A stretch of 64,000 bases of DNA, taken from assembly GCF_004364245.1 (NCBI RefSeq), contig NZ_SOAV01000002.1, positions 186,001 to 250,000 on the forward strand. Direction: 5' to 3'. The stretch's first letter is position 1. Every line of letters starts with the position of its first letter. This document shows positions 49,643 through 58,651 of this stretch, in pieces. Source of the stretch: Streptomyces sp. BK208 (lineage in GTDB: Bacteria; Actinomycetota; Actinomycetes; Streptomycetales; Streptomycetaceae). The notes below the pieces were generated by a model, which saw only the letters and a list, made by a program, of their open reading frames with translations, ran no database searches and had not been told where the DNA came from. Both the position numbers and the translations under genes were made by a program.

Positions 49643-50626
49643 ATGAGCCGGCCGCAGCGTTTGATCGAGCTTCTGGCGGCGTTGCAGACGCGTCGGCGGA
49701 CCACCGCCGAGGAGCTGGCCGGGGAGCTGGGGGTCTCGACCAGGACCGTGCTGCGCGACGTGCGGGCGCTCGTCGACGCCGGGATTCCCGTCTTCACCGA
49801 GCGGGGCAAGTACGGCGGGATCAGCTTGCTGCCCGGTGACCAGGCCGACCTGTCGAAGCTGACGACCGGTGAGGCGGATCTGCTGCGGGCGGTCGGCCTC
49901 GACCTCGAACGGGCCCGTCAGGTCGGCGGCGAGGCGGCCGCCCGGTCGGCGCTGCGCAAGCTCACGCCGCGACGGGCGCTGCCGTCCGTCCGGGGTGAGC
50001 TGCCGCTCGCGCTGACGGACGTGATCGCGATCGACAACCGGCCCTGGTTCGAGGACGACGTGCCCCTGATCGACGTCGCGGGGCTGGTCCGGGACGTGCG
50101 GACGGCGAAGCGGCTGCGGATCGTCTACCGCAGGAGCGGTGCCCAGTCCGCACGGGAGTCGGTGGTCGATCCCTACGGGCTCGTGCAGCGGGGCGGGCGT
50201 TGGTACCTCGTGGCCGACCAGGACGGGCGGCCGCGGATGTTCGCGCTGACCCGGCTTCAGCGGTGGGTCGTGCTCGACGATCCGCGACGACTGCGGGCCG
50301 GTGCCGATCTCGCGGGCACCGCCCGGGAGTTGGCGGAGGCGCTGGAGGGTGCGGGGCGGGTGCTGGTCACCGCGCGCGTCGACGCCGGGAGCCTGGACCT
50401 CGCCCGGCGGATCCTGGGGGCCCGGCTCCGGACGGTGGGCGACGCGGGGGAGCCGGGGGAGGACGGGCGGGTCGAGGTGACCGTGGCGTACCGGGGGATC
50501 GACGGGGTGCGGCAGCTGCTCCAGTTCGGCGAGCACATCGAGGTCGTCGCCCCGGAGGCCGCCCGTCGGCTGATCGAGCGGCTCGCTGCCGGGCTGGCCC
50601 GCTCCCATTCCGGCCCGCCGCCGTAG
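49643..50626 (+). CDS. YafY-type HTH_11/WYL-domain regulator
   Basis: A 327-residue regulator: HTH RRTTAEELAGELGVSTRTVLRD (split helix at about 15-40), then a WYL domain with VDPYGLVQRGGRWYLVADQDG and FALTRLQRWVVLD, and a C-terminal WCX-like extension. WYL domains bind nucleic acid or small ligands. It probably regulates the divergent VOC gene and itself through the palindrome at 49600-49624. Confidence 0.87.
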   Translation: MSRPQRLIELLAALQTRRRTTAEELAGELGVSTRTVLRDVRALVDAGIPVFTERGKYGGISLLPGDQADLSKLTTGEADLLRAVGLDLERARQVGGEAAARSALRKLTPRRALPSVRGELPLALTDVIAIDNRPWFEDDVPLIDVAGLVRDVRTAKRLRIVYRRSGAQSARESVVDPYGLVQRGGRWYLVADQDGRPRMFALTRLQRWVVLDDPRRLRAGADLAGTARELAEALEGAGRVLVTARVDAGSLDLARRILGARLRTVGDAGEPGEDGRVEVTVAYRGIDGVRQLLQFGEHIEVVAPEAARRLIERLAAGLARSHSGPPP

Positions 50627-50670
50627 GGCCGGCCGGACCGGCGGGCCGGTCCCGGGGCGTGCCGGTCCCC

Positions 50671-52104
50671 CTACGGCGCCACGTCCTCCAGGGCGCGGCC
50701 GCTGGTCTCCTCCGCCCAGGCCGCCGCCGTCAGGGAGCCCGCGACGGCGACGACGGCCAGGGTCACGAACACCGTGCCGACCGCGCCCCCGGCGTAGATG
50801 GCGCCCACGACGATCGGGCCGAGGATGACGCCCAGGCGGTTCATCGCGCCGCCCACGCTGGAGCCCAGTGCCCTGATCCGGGTGGGGAACAGCTCGGGCG
50901 TGTACAGGTAGAGGCAGATGTTGGAGCCGAAGAGGAAGACGGCGGCGAGTGACGTCCAGGCCAGGACGCCGCCCGCCGAGTCGCCCCCGGTCAGGCCCAG
51001 CAGGAGCAGGCACAGGGCCGCCGCCGCCATGCACCAGGTCACTGTGGCGCGGCGGCCGGCCCGGTCGACCGTGAGGGCCACGAGCAGACAGCCGGCCAGG
51101 CCCGCGCAGCTCGTCACCGTCGAGTAGAGCAGCGCCGTGGACAGGTCGAGGCCGAAGTGGTCCTCGTAGATGGTCGGCAGCCAGGACGTGATGCCGTAGT
51201 TCGCGAAGTAGCCCGTGAACCACAGGGCGCCGATCACGAGGGTGCGCCTGCCGTAGCGGCCGCTCAGCAGCTCGCGCAGGCCGCCGGTGCCACCGCTGCC
51301 CGCGGGCGCGGGGACGGGGCGGGCCGGTGCGGGGTCCGGCAGCGGGGCTCCCGTGATCTTCTCGACCTTCTCCTCGATCGACGCCATCGTCGCCCGCGCC
51401 TCCTCGTGCCTGCCGTGGTCGGCGAGCCAGCGCGGCGACTCGGGGACCCAGCGGGCCAGGGCGAAGCACAGCACGCCGGGGACGGCCGCCAGGCCGAACA
51501 TCCAGCGCCAGCCGAGCAGCGGCACCAGCCAGGCGGCGAGCAGCGCGCCCGCGGTCAGCCCCGCCGGGAACACCAGCTCGTACAGGAGGACGAAGCGGCC
51601 GCGCTGGTGGGCGCGGGTGATCTCCGCGATGAAGGTGGCCGCGATCGGCACCTCGCCGCCGATGGCCATGCCCTGGACGAAGCGGAGCGCCATGAAGGGC
51701 TCGGGGGAGGTGCACAGGGTCAGGGCCAGGTTGCACAGGCCGGACAGCGCGATGCAGCCGGCGATGACCTTCACCCGGCCGATCCGGTCCGCGAGCCGGC
51801 CCGAGACCAGGGCGCCGATCAGCATGCCGACCGAGCCGACGGTCATCAGGGTGGTGACCCGGGTCGTGCCGAGGTGCCACTCGTCGCGCAGCTCGGGCAG
51901 CGCGTAGGCGATCAGAAGCTGGTCGAACGCCTCGAAGAACGTGACGGCGCCGACGACCAGCCGGACCATCACCTGCCAGCGGCACAGCGGCAGGCGTTCG
52001 AAGCGGGCGCCGATGGCGGCCGCGAGCGCGGCGGAGTCGCCGGTGCCGTCGCTCGGGCCGTCGTCTCGTCGGCCCGGGGTGTCACGGGCTGCGTCGATCG
52101 TCAT
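50671..52104 (-). CDS. MFS transporter, AAHS/sugar-porter-like
   Basis: A 477-residue 12-helix MFS protein. It has motif A SGRLADRIGRVKVIAG in loop 2-3, RFVQGMAIGGEVPIAATFIAE in helix 4 and the sugar-porter-like PESPRWLADHGRHEEA in the central loop. It resembles the AAHS and metabolite:H+ symporters that import aromatic acids. It is transcribed divergently from the 52.4-62.5 kb catabolic operon over a shared 354-base region, so it is the likely uptake system for that pathway's substrate. Confidence 0.85.
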   Translation of the reverse strand: MTIDAARDTPGRRDDGPSDGTGDSAALAAAIGARFERLPLCRWQVMVRLVVGAVTFFEAFDQLLIAYALPELRDEWHLGTTRVTTLMTVGSVGMLIGALVSGRLADRIGRVKVIAGCIALSGLCNLALTLCTSPEPFMALRFVQGMAIGGEVPIAATFIAEITRAHQRGRFVLLYELVFPAGLTAGALLAAWLVPLLGWRWMFGLAAVPGVLCFALARWVPESPRWLADHGRHEEARATMASIEEKVEKITGAPLPDPAPARPVPAPAGSGGTGGLRELLSGRYGRRTLVIGALWFTGYFANYGITSWLPTIYEDHFGLDLSTALLYSTVTSCAGLAGCLLVALTVDRAGRRATVTWCMAAAALCLLLLGLTGGDSAGGVLAWTSLAAVFLFGSNICLYLYTPELFPTRIRALGSSVGGAMNRLGVILGPIVVGAIYAGGAVGTVFVTLAVVAVAGSLTAAAWAEETSGRALEDVAP

Positions 52105-52458
52105 GGGTGGGTCTCCGGATCCCGTGCGTCGGGGAGTGCGCGAGCCCGCACGGAGGGTTCGGGCCGTACGGCACGACGGGGCGGCCGCGTGCCGGCGGCG
52201 ATGAGGGTAGGAGAGGTGCGGCGACGCCCCACTTATGTAGGCGCTGAATGTCTCAGTGCTTAAGTTCTACCGGTAGCCCGCCGATGTTAGGCAAGCCTTA
52301 CTCCTGACGTCGTAAAAAATTCCCGGTCCCGGGTCCCTTGCGGTGAAAATAGTTAAGCCCTTAGATTTCTAGTGCTTAGACGCGATGGTCGGGGGCAAGG
52401 CCCCTGCCGTGTCAGCGAGTTCCCGCACCGTCCCCTCCCGCCCCTACCGGAGGCCCCC
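52105..52458. promoter_or_regulatory. Divergent promoter region of MFS and catabolic operon, with MarR-like sites
   Basis: This 354-base gap has no gene. Its right half is A/T-rich, with AAAAAATTCCC at about 52314 and a cluster of CTTAG/CTAG/TTAAG motifs at 52352-52380 (TTAAGCCCTTAGATTTCTAG and onward). The heptamer CCCTTAG recurs in the MarR promoter at 63.1 kb. AGGCAAGCCT near 52293 is a short palindrome. Confidence 0.55.
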
Positions 52459-53946
52459 ATGCCGCGCATCCCAGCCGACGAGATCCTCATCGCGGGGCAG
52501 TGGCGGCGTGGCGCCGGCCTGCCGATCCACACCGTCGACCCGGCCGACGGCGCCGTCCTCACCACCGTCCACGCGGCCTCGCCGGACGACGTGGACGAGG
52601 CCGCGCACGCCGCCGCCGCGGCCGCCGCCGCCCCCGAGTGGCGGGAGCTGCCGCCGCACCGCCGGGCCCGCGTCCTGTACCGGATCGGCGACCTGATCGA
52701 GGAGCAGGCCGACGACCTGGCCGCGCTCCAGACCGCCGACACCGGCAAGACGCTCGCCGAGACCCGCGCGCTCGCACTGAGCGCCGCCGGCACCTTCCGG
52801 TACACGGCCGCCGCGCTGGAGACCGCCGAGGAGGCGCTCCCACCCTCGCGCGGCCCGTACCTCACGATGAGCACCTACGAGCCGATCGGTGTCGTCGGCG
52901 CGATCAACCCGTGGAACTCGCCCATCGCCTCCGACGCGCAGAAGGTCGCGCCCGCGCTCGGCGGCGGCAACGCCGTCCTGCTCAAGCCCGCCGAGTGGAC
53001 GCCGCTGGTCTCCCTCGCGTTCGGCCGCCTCGTCCACCGGGTGCTCAGCGAGGAGGAGTTGCCGACCGCCCTGCTCGCCGTACTGCCGGGCAAGGGCAGT
53101 GTGGTCGGCGACGCGATCGTCCGGCATCCGCTGGTCGGCCGGATCGGCTTCACCGGCGGCACCACCACCGGGCGCGCCATCGCCCGCGCGGCCGCCGACA
53201 AGCTCGTCCCCGCCTCGCTCGAACTCGGCGGCAAGTCGCCGACGATCGTGCGCGAGGACGCCGACGTCGAACAGGCCCTCGCGGGCGTCATGTACGGGAT
53301 CTTCTCCTCCAGCGGCCAGTCCTGCATCGCCGGGTCCCGCCTGTTCGTCCACGCCTCGCGGTACGAATCCTTCGTCGGCGAACTGGCCGAGCGGACACGG
53401 AGACTGCGCGTCGGCCCCGGCACCTCCCCCGACACCCAGGTCGCGCCGCTCGTCCACCACGCGCACCGCGACGCGGTCGCCGCCGCCGTCGACCGCGCCC
53501 GCGAGGAGGGCGGCCGGGTGCTGTGCGGCGGCGCCGCCCCCGAGGGCGAGCGGTACGCGAAGGGCGCCTACTACCTGCCGACCGTCATCGACTCCCTGCC
53601 GAACTCCGCCCGCGCCTGTCAGGAGGAGATCTTCGGCCCGGTCCTGGTCGCCCTGCCCTACGACGACGAGGACGAACTGGTCGACCTGGCCAACGACTCC
53701 GTCTACGGGCTGGCCTGCGGCATCTGGACCCGCGACGCGCGGGCCGCCTGGCGGCTCGGGCGCCGCGTCCAGGCCGGCACCGTCTGGATCAACACCTACA
53801 AGCAGTTCTCCATCTCCACCCCCTTCGGCGGGATGAAGGACTCCGGGCTCGGCATCGAGAAGGGCCGCGACCTGATCCGCGCCTACCAACGGCAGAAGTC
53901 CCTGTACTGGGGCACCGACGCCACGCCCCTGCCCTGGGCCAACTGA
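52459..53946 (+). CDS. NAD(P)-dependent aldehyde dehydrogenase
   Basis: A 495-residue ALDH with nucleophile in SSGQSCIAGSRLF, general base Glu in SLELGGKSPTI and the Rossmann segment FTGGTTTGRAI. It heads the operon; ATG 52459 follows CCGGAGG. In meta-cleavage pathways an ALDH oxidises 2-hydroxymuconic semialdehyde-type ring-fission products, or an aromatic aldehyde upstream. Substrate unassigned; no tautomerase or decarboxylase gene accompanies it. Confidence 0.9.
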   Translation: MPRIPADEILIAGQWRRGAGLPIHTVDPADGAVLTTVHAASPDDVDEAAHAAAAAAAAPEWRELPPHRRARVLYRIGDLIEEQADDLAALQTADTGKTLAETRALALSAAGTFRYTAAALETAEEALPPSRGPYLTMSTYEPIGVVGAINPWNSPIASDAQKVAPALGGGNAVLLKPAEWTPLVSLAFGRLVHRVLSEEELPTALLAVLPGKGSVVGDAIVRHPLVGRIGFTGGTTTGRAIARAAADKLVPASLELGGKSPTIVREDADVEQALAGVMYGIFSSSGQSCIAGSRLFVHASRYESFVGELAERTRRLRVGPGTSPDTQVAPLVHHAHRDAVAAAVDRAREEGGRVLCGGAAPEGERYAKGAYYLPTVIDSLPNSARACQEEIFGPVLVALPYDDEDELVDLANDSVYGLACGIWTRDARAAWRLGRRVQAGTVWINTYKQFSISTPFGGMKDSGLGIEKGRDLIRAYQRQKSLYWGTDATPLPWAN

Positions 53947-53969
53947 CCCACCCCTAGGGAGACCCCGCC

Positions 53970-54938
53970 ATGAACCAGCCCCCGATCGGCCGCCTGCGCG
54001 CCCTGCGCTCGGTCGAGCTGCTCACCCCGAACTTCGCCGACGCCGTCGACTTCTACGAGGAGGTCTGGGGCCTGGAGGTCGTCGAGGCCGAACACAGCGC
54101 GAGCTGGCTGCGCGGCACCGGCGAGGAGCACCACGCCCTGCGGCTGACCCGCTCCGACACGATCGGTCTCGGCCGCCTGGTCTTCGCGCTCGGCACCCCG
54201 GCCGAGGTGGACCAGGCCGCGCAGCGGCTGCGGGCGCGCGGCATCGCCCTCGTCACCGAACCCGGCCCCCTCGACCAGGTCGGCGGCGGCTACGGACTGC
54301 GCTTCCACGACCTCGACGGACGGCTGATCGAACTGTCCGCCGAGACCTGGGCGGTCACCGCGCGCGGCCGGGACGTGTCCCTGCCGGTGGGCGTCACCCA
54401 CGCCGTCCTCAACACCCCCGACATCGACGCCTCCGTGGCCTTCTACCGCGACGTCCTCGGCATGCGCGTCTCCGACTGGTCCGAGCACCAGATGGCCTTC
54501 CTGCGCTGCGGCACCGACCACCACTGCGTCGCCTTCAACCAGGCGCCGTGGGTCTCCCTCAACCACGTGGCCTACGAGATGACGTCCCTGGACCACTTCA
54601 TGCGCGGCCTCGGCCGGCTCCGCCACCACGGCGTCACCCCCGAGTGGGGACCCGGCCGGCACGGCCCCGGCAACAACACCTTCTCGTACTTCACCGACCC
54701 CACCGGCCTGGTGTGCGAGTACACCACCGAGGTCGCCCAGATCGTCGAGGACACCTGGATCTGCAAGGTGTGGCGGCGCACCCCCGAGCTGTCCGACCTG
54801 TGGGGGACCGCGGGCCCGCCCTCGCAGCGGATCCGCGCCCACATGGCGGGCACCCCCGACGGCAGCCCGGTCACGGCGCCCGTGGACGCCCGCACCGAAC
54901 ACCCCACCCCCGCCGGCACCGAAGGAGCAGCGGCATGA
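53970..54938 (+). CDS. Two-domain type I extradiol dioxygenase (VOC superfamily)
   Basis: A 322-residue protein of two tandem VOC domains. The second carries the full iron triad: His144 (GVTHAVLNTP), His199 (SLNHVAYEM) and Glu250 (LVCEYTTE). The first lacks metal ligands, as in BphC/catechol 2,3-dioxygenases. It should cleave a catechol ring meta to the hydroxyls using O2 and Fe(II). Its stop overlaps the next start (ATGA). The last 30 residues are an Ala/Pro-rich tail. Confidence 0.9.
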   Translation: MNQPPIGRLRALRSVELLTPNFADAVDFYEEVWGLEVVEAEHSASWLRGTGEEHHALRLTRSDTIGLGRLVFALGTPAEVDQAAQRLRARGIALVTEPGPLDQVGGGYGLRFHDLDGRLIELSAETWAVTARGRDVSLPVGVTHAVLNTPDIDASVAFYRDVLGMRVSDWSEHQMAFLRCGTDHHCVAFNQAPWVSLNHVAYEMTSLDHFMRGLGRLRHHGVTPEWGPGRHGPGNNTFSYFTDPTGLVCEYTTEVAQIVEDTWICKVWRRTPELSDLWGTAGPPSQRIRAHMAGTPDGSPVTAPVDARTEHPTPAGTEGAAA

Positions 54939-55735
54939 ACGGCGGCACACGCAAGGTCGGCCTCATCGGCTGGGGCGCCATCGGCCGCACCGTCGGCGGC
55001 GCACTCGCCGCCGGTCAGATCCCCGGCGCCGAACTCGCCGGCATCGTCGACAACCGCCCCCTCGGCGACGCCGTACCCGCACCCCAGCTCACCGTGGAAG
55101 GAGCCCTCGACGCCTGCGACCTGATCGTCGAGGCCGCCGGCCAGGGCGTCGTACGGGAGTGGGGCGAGACGATCCTCGCCTCCGGCACCGACCTGCTCGT
55201 GGCCTCCACCGGAGCGCTCACCGACGAGGACCTCGCCAAGCGGCTCCTCGCGGCCGGACCCGGCCGGGTCTACTTCACCGGCGGCGCGGTCGGCGGCCTC
55301 GACCTGCTCCAGGCCGTACGGGCCATGGGACCGCTCGGCGAGGTCACCCTGACCACCACCAAGCTGCCGTCCACCCTCGAACAGCCCTGGATGGACGAGG
55401 AGACGCTCGCCCGGCTGCGGTCCGCGACCGGCCCCGTGGAGGTCATGGCAGGCACCGCCCGCGACGTACCGGCGAAGTTCCCCCGGTCCACCAACGTCGC
55501 CGCCTCCGTGGCCCTCGCGGTAGGTGACCTCGACGCAGTGCGGGTCAGGGTCGTCGCCGACCCGGCGGCGGCGCACACCTCCCACGTCGTCGAGGCGAGC
55601 GGGCCGCAGGGCGCGTACCGCTTCGAGGTGCGCCACCTCCCCGACCCCGCCAACCCGGCCACCAGCCAGGTCGTCCCGTACGCCGTGCTGCGCTCGCTCG
55701 CGGCCCTGGCCGGACGCCGGGGGCAGATCCTGTGA
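54935..55735 (+). CDS. Aspartate-dehydrogenase (NadX)-like oxidoreductase
   Basis: A 266-residue protein: Rossmann VGLIGWGAIGRTVGG, GGAVGGLDLLQA, KFPRSTNVAASVALA and the C-terminal NPATSQVVPYAVLRSL are signatures of L-aspartate dehydrogenase-type enzymes, with the catalytic His in HTSHVVEASG. It would interconvert an amino acid with an imino/oxo acid and ammonia using NAD(P). Such an enzyme inside an extradiol operon suggests a nitrogen-bearing substrate or fission product. It is ATGA/GTGA-coupled on both sides. An alternative role in NAD synthesis is unlikely without nadA/nadC. Confidence 0.85.
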   Translation: MNGGTRKVGLIGWGAIGRTVGGALAAGQIPGAELAGIVDNRPLGDAVPAPQLTVEGALDACDLIVEAAGQGVVREWGETILASGTDLLVASTGALTDEDLAKRLLAAGPGRVYFTGGAVGGLDLLQAVRAMGPLGEVTLTTTKLPSTLEQPWMDEETLARLRSATGPVEVMAGTARDVPAKFPRSTNVAASVALAVGDLDAVRVRVVADPAAAHTSHVVEASGPQGAYRFEVRHLPDPANPATSQVVPYAVLRSLAALAGRRGQIL

Positions 55736-56538
55736 CCGCCCACGACCTGGCCGGCCTGCACCTGGCGGAGACCGGCGGCGACGGGCCGCTGGTGCTGTGC
55801 CTGCACGGCATCGGCTCCTCGTCCGCCGCCTTCGCACCGCAGACCGGCGCCCTCGCCGCCGCGGGACACCGGGTCGTCGCCTGGGACGCCCCCGGCTACG
55901 GCCGGTCCGCCGACCCGGACGGCGACCTCACCCTCGACGACTACGCCGACACCGCCGCCGCCGTCATCCGCGCCCGCGCCGGCGAGGCACACGTCGTCGG
56001 CGTCTCCTGGGGCGGCGTCATCGCCCTGCGGCTCGCCACCCGGCACCCGGACCTCGTCGCCTCCCTCACCGTCGCCGACTCCACCCCCGGCTCCGGCACC
56101 AGCCCCGAGAAGGCCGCCGCCATGCGCGCCCGCGTCCCCGAACTGGAGCGCGTCGGCGCACGCGCCTTCGCCGAGGAACGCGGCCCCCGGCTGCTGTCGC
56201 AGGACGCACCGCCCGCACTGGTGCGGCGGGTCGTCGACACCATGGCCGACGCGATCCGCCCGGCCGGCTACCGGCAGGCGGCCGAGTCGATGGCCGCCAC
56301 CGACCTGCGCGGCGAACTCGCCGACGTCACCGCGCCCACCCTCGTCCTGTGCGGGGACCGGGACCGGATCACCGGTCCCGACGCCTCCCAGGTCCTGGCC
56401 GGCGGTCTGCACCGGACCGCCTACGTGATCGTCAAGGACGCCGGTCACCTGGCCAACCAGGAGCAGCCCGAGCACTTCAACGCCTGGCTGCTCTCCCACC
56501 TCCACATCGTCACCGACACCCGCACCCGGAAGGGCTGA
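55732..56538 (+). CDS. Alpha/beta hydrolase (meta-cleavage-product-hydrolase-like)
   Basis: A 268-residue alpha/beta fold hydrolase: oxyanion motif CLHGIGSS, nucleophile Ser in VVGVSWGGVIAL, acid in LCGDRDRITGP and His in DAGHLANQEQP. Together with the adjacent extradiol enzyme it fits hydrolysis of a vinylogous 1,5-diketone ring-fission product (BphD/HsaD type), but esterase or lactonase activity is equally compatible. The GTG start overlaps the preceding TGA. Confidence 0.87.
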   Translation: MTAHDLAGLHLAETGGDGPLVLCLHGIGSSSAAFAPQTGALAAAGHRVVAWDAPGYGRSADPDGDLTLDDYADTAAAVIRARAGEAHVVGVSWGGVIALRLATRHPDLVASLTVADSTPGSGTSPEKAAAMRARVPELERVGARAFAEERGPRLLSQDAPPALVRRVVDTMADAIRPAGYRQAAESMAATDLRGELADVTAPTLVLCGDRDRITGPDASQVLAGGLHRTAYVIVKDAGHLANQEQPEHFNAWLLSHLHIVTDTRTRKG

Positions 56539-56543
56539 TCACC

Positions 56544-57065
56544 ATGCCGCTCACCACCGACGACTACGACAACGGCTCGGACCTCGCCAAGTACACCGAC
56601 TCCCTGATCGCCACCAAGGCCTCCCGCGAGCCGGACTGGGGCACCCTCTCCTTCCAGGAGAAGGCCGGCCCGCAGTTCAAGCGGGCGCAGATCCGCTACG
56701 TCGGCTCCGGCGCCACTGGCAACCACGACGACGACGGCCGCATCCTGCCCTCCGGCGGCTTCACCTTCTCCAACATGCTGCTGCCGCCCGGCGCCGAGGG
56801 CCCCGCCCACACCCACCACGACGTGGAGGAGGCCTTCTTCGTCCTGGAGGGCCAGGTCCGCGTCGGCATCCACCGCGGCCCCGACGAGACCGAGTACCGC
56901 ACCCTCGGCTACCGCGACATGATCGTGGTGCCCGCCGGGGTGACCCGCTCGCTCAAGAACGAGGGCGACACCGACGCGCTGTTCTGCGTGATCATCGGCA
57001 CGCAGAAGCCCCAGGTCCCGACCTACCCCGAGTACTCCCCGCTGTACGGCGTCACCCGTGACTGA
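56544..57065 (+). CDS. Cupin-domain protein
   Basis: A 173-residue protein with a single cupin barrel: GPAHTHHDVEEAFFVLEGQVRVG is motif 1, with His/Glu metal ligands, and YRDMIVVPAGVTRSLKNEG motif 2. Small cupins in aromatic operons may be dioxygenases, isomerases or decarboxylases. Nothing visible decides between these. The N-terminal 60 residues lie outside the barrel. Its end overlaps the following SDR by eight bases. Confidence 0.82.
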   Translation: MPLTTDDYDNGSDLAKYTDSLIATKASREPDWGTLSFQEKAGPQFKRAQIRYVGSGATGNHDDDGRILPSGGFTFSNMLLPPGAEGPAHTHHDVEEAFFVLEGQVRVGIHRGPDETEYRTLGYRDMIVVPAGVTRSLKNEGDTDALFCVIIGTQKPQVPTYPEYSPLYGVTRD

Positions 57066-57810
57066 CCCGGCCACCGGGCGCCGCACGGTCGTCGTCACCG
57101 GTGCGGGCCGTGGCCTGGGGGAGGCCATGGCCCGCCGGGCGGCGGCCGACGGGTACCGCGTCGTCGTCGCCGAGCTGAACGAGGAGTGGGGCTCCCGTAC
57201 GGCGGCGGCGATCCGCGAGACGGGCGGCGCGGCCGACTTCGTCCCGCTGGACGTCGCCGACCCCGCCTCCGTCGAGGCCCTCGCCGACCGTCTCGGCTCC
57301 GACGGGAGCGTGTACGGCCTGGTCAACAACGCGGCGCTGGCCAACGGCGTCGGCGGCCGGGAGTTCCAGGACATCGACGTCGCCACCTGGGACCGGCTGA
57401 TGACCGTCAACGCGCGCGGCCCCTGGCTCGTCGCAAAACACCTGCTGCCCCTGATGTCCGACCCCGGACGGATCGTCAACATCGCCTCCGACGCGGCCCT
57501 CTACGGCTCCCCGCGCCTCGCGCACTACATCGCCTCCAAGGGCGCCGTCGTCGCCCTCACCCGGGCGATGGCCCGCGAACTGGGCGGCCGGGGCATCACC
57601 GTCAACGCGGTGGCGCCGGGCCTGACGGAGGTCGAGGCGACCGAGACGGTGCCGGCCGAGCGGCACGCCCTGTACGCGGCGAACCGCGCGATCGCCCGGC
57701 CGCAGCACCCCGACGACCTGGTGGGCCTCGTCTCCTTCCTGCTCGGCGAGGAGTCCCGCTACCTCACCGGGCAGGTCGTCGCCGTCAACGGCGGCTTCAC
57801 CATGCACTGA
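57058..57810 (+). CDS. Short-chain dehydrogenase/reductase (canonical)
   Basis: A 250-residue classical SDR: VVVTGAGRGLGEAMA, VNNAAL, IVNIASDAALYGS and YIASKGAVV (active-site Tyr and Lys intact). It could dehydrogenate the cis-dihydrodiol formed by the Rieske oxygenase to a catechol, or act on a side-chain alcohol. GTG 57058 overlaps the cupin gene. Confidence 0.88.
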   Translation: MTDPATGRRTVVVTGAGRGLGEAMARRAAADGYRVVVAELNEEWGSRTAAAIRETGGAADFVPLDVADPASVEALADRLGSDGSVYGLVNNAALANGVGGREFQDIDVATWDRLMTVNARGPWLVAKHLLPLMSDPGRIVNIASDAALYGSPRLAHYIASKGAVVALTRAMARELGGRGITVNAVAPGLTEVEATETVPAERHALYAANRAIARPQHPDDLVGLVSFLLGEESRYLTGQVVAVNGGFTMH

Positions 57811-57850
57811 CACCCCGCCCCACCCGCACCTCCCTCTGCAAGGAGTACCC

Positions 57851-58642
57851 ATGGACCTCGGCCTCGCCGACCGCACCGTCCTGGTCACCGGCGGCAGCTC
57901 CGGCGTCGGCCTGGCCACGGTCCGCGCCCTGCTCGGCGAAGGCGCCCGCGTGGCCACCTGCGGCCGGGACGCCGACCGGCTCGCCAAGGCCGCCGCCTCC
58001 CTCGGCGCCGGCCCCGAGCGCCTGTACACCGGCGTCTGCGACGTCCGGGACGCCGCCGCCGTACGGGACTTCACCGAGCGCGCCGCCGACCGCCTCGGCG
58101 GCCGGCTCGACGGGCTCGTCAACAACGCCGGCCAGTCGCGGATGAAGAGCCTCGACGAGACGACCGGCGACGACTGGCGCGACGAGCTGGAGCTGAAGTT
58201 CGCGGGCGTCCTGAACCCCCTCGCCGCCGCCCGCGCCCACCTGCGCGCCTCCGACGCCGCCGCGATCGTCAACGTCAACGCCGTCCTCGCCAAGCAGCCC
58301 GAGACCCGGCTCATCACCACCAGCGCCGCCCGGGCCGGCATCCTCAACCTCTCCACCTCCCTGGCCCGCGAACTCGCCCCCGAGGGCATCCGCGTCAACT
58401 CCGTCTGCCTCGGCCTGGTCGACACCGGCCAGTGGACCCGCCGCCACGCGGCCGCCGACAGCGGCCTCACCTACGAGGACTGGCAGGCGGAGATCGCCGC
58501 CGACCGGGGCATCGCGCTGGGCCGCCTCGGCCGCGCCGAGGAGGTCGCCTACGCGATCGTCTCGCTGCTCTCGCCGCGCGCCTCCTACATCACCGGAACC
58601 AGCATCGACGTCTGCGGCGGAGTCGGCCGCGGCATCCTCTGA
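57851..58642 (+). CDS. SDR-fold protein lacking the catalytic Tyr-Lys pair
   Basis: A 263-residue SDR fold: VLVTGGSSGVGLATV and VNNAGQS are intact, so NAD(P) should bind. Where the family has Ser and YxxxK the sequence reads NVNAVLAKQ and ITTSAARAGILNLS, putting Thr157 and Arg161 in place of Tyr and Lys. It cannot use the standard proton relay. It may catalyse a different step (isomerisation or decarboxylation), or be a structural subunit. A strong AAGGAG precedes ATG 57851, giving independent translation initiation. Confidence 0.82.
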   Translation: MDLGLADRTVLVTGGSSGVGLATVRALLGEGARVATCGRDADRLAKAAASLGAGPERLYTGVCDVRDAAAVRDFTERAADRLGGRLDGLVNNAGQSRMKSLDETTGDDWRDELELKFAGVLNPLAAARAHLRASDAAAIVNVNAVLAKQPETRLITTSAARAGILNLSTSLARELAPEGIRVNSVCLGLVDTGQWTRRHAAADSGLTYEDWQAEIAADRGIALGRLGRAEEVAYAIVSLLSPRASYITGTSIDVCGGVGRGIL

Positions 58643-58651
58643 GGAGTTCGC

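Noticed and set aside
52285..52305. Iron-box-like TTAGGCAAGCCTTAC in the divergent promoter
   Set aside because: It matches the DmdR/IdeR consensus only in one half and no iron gene is adjacent.
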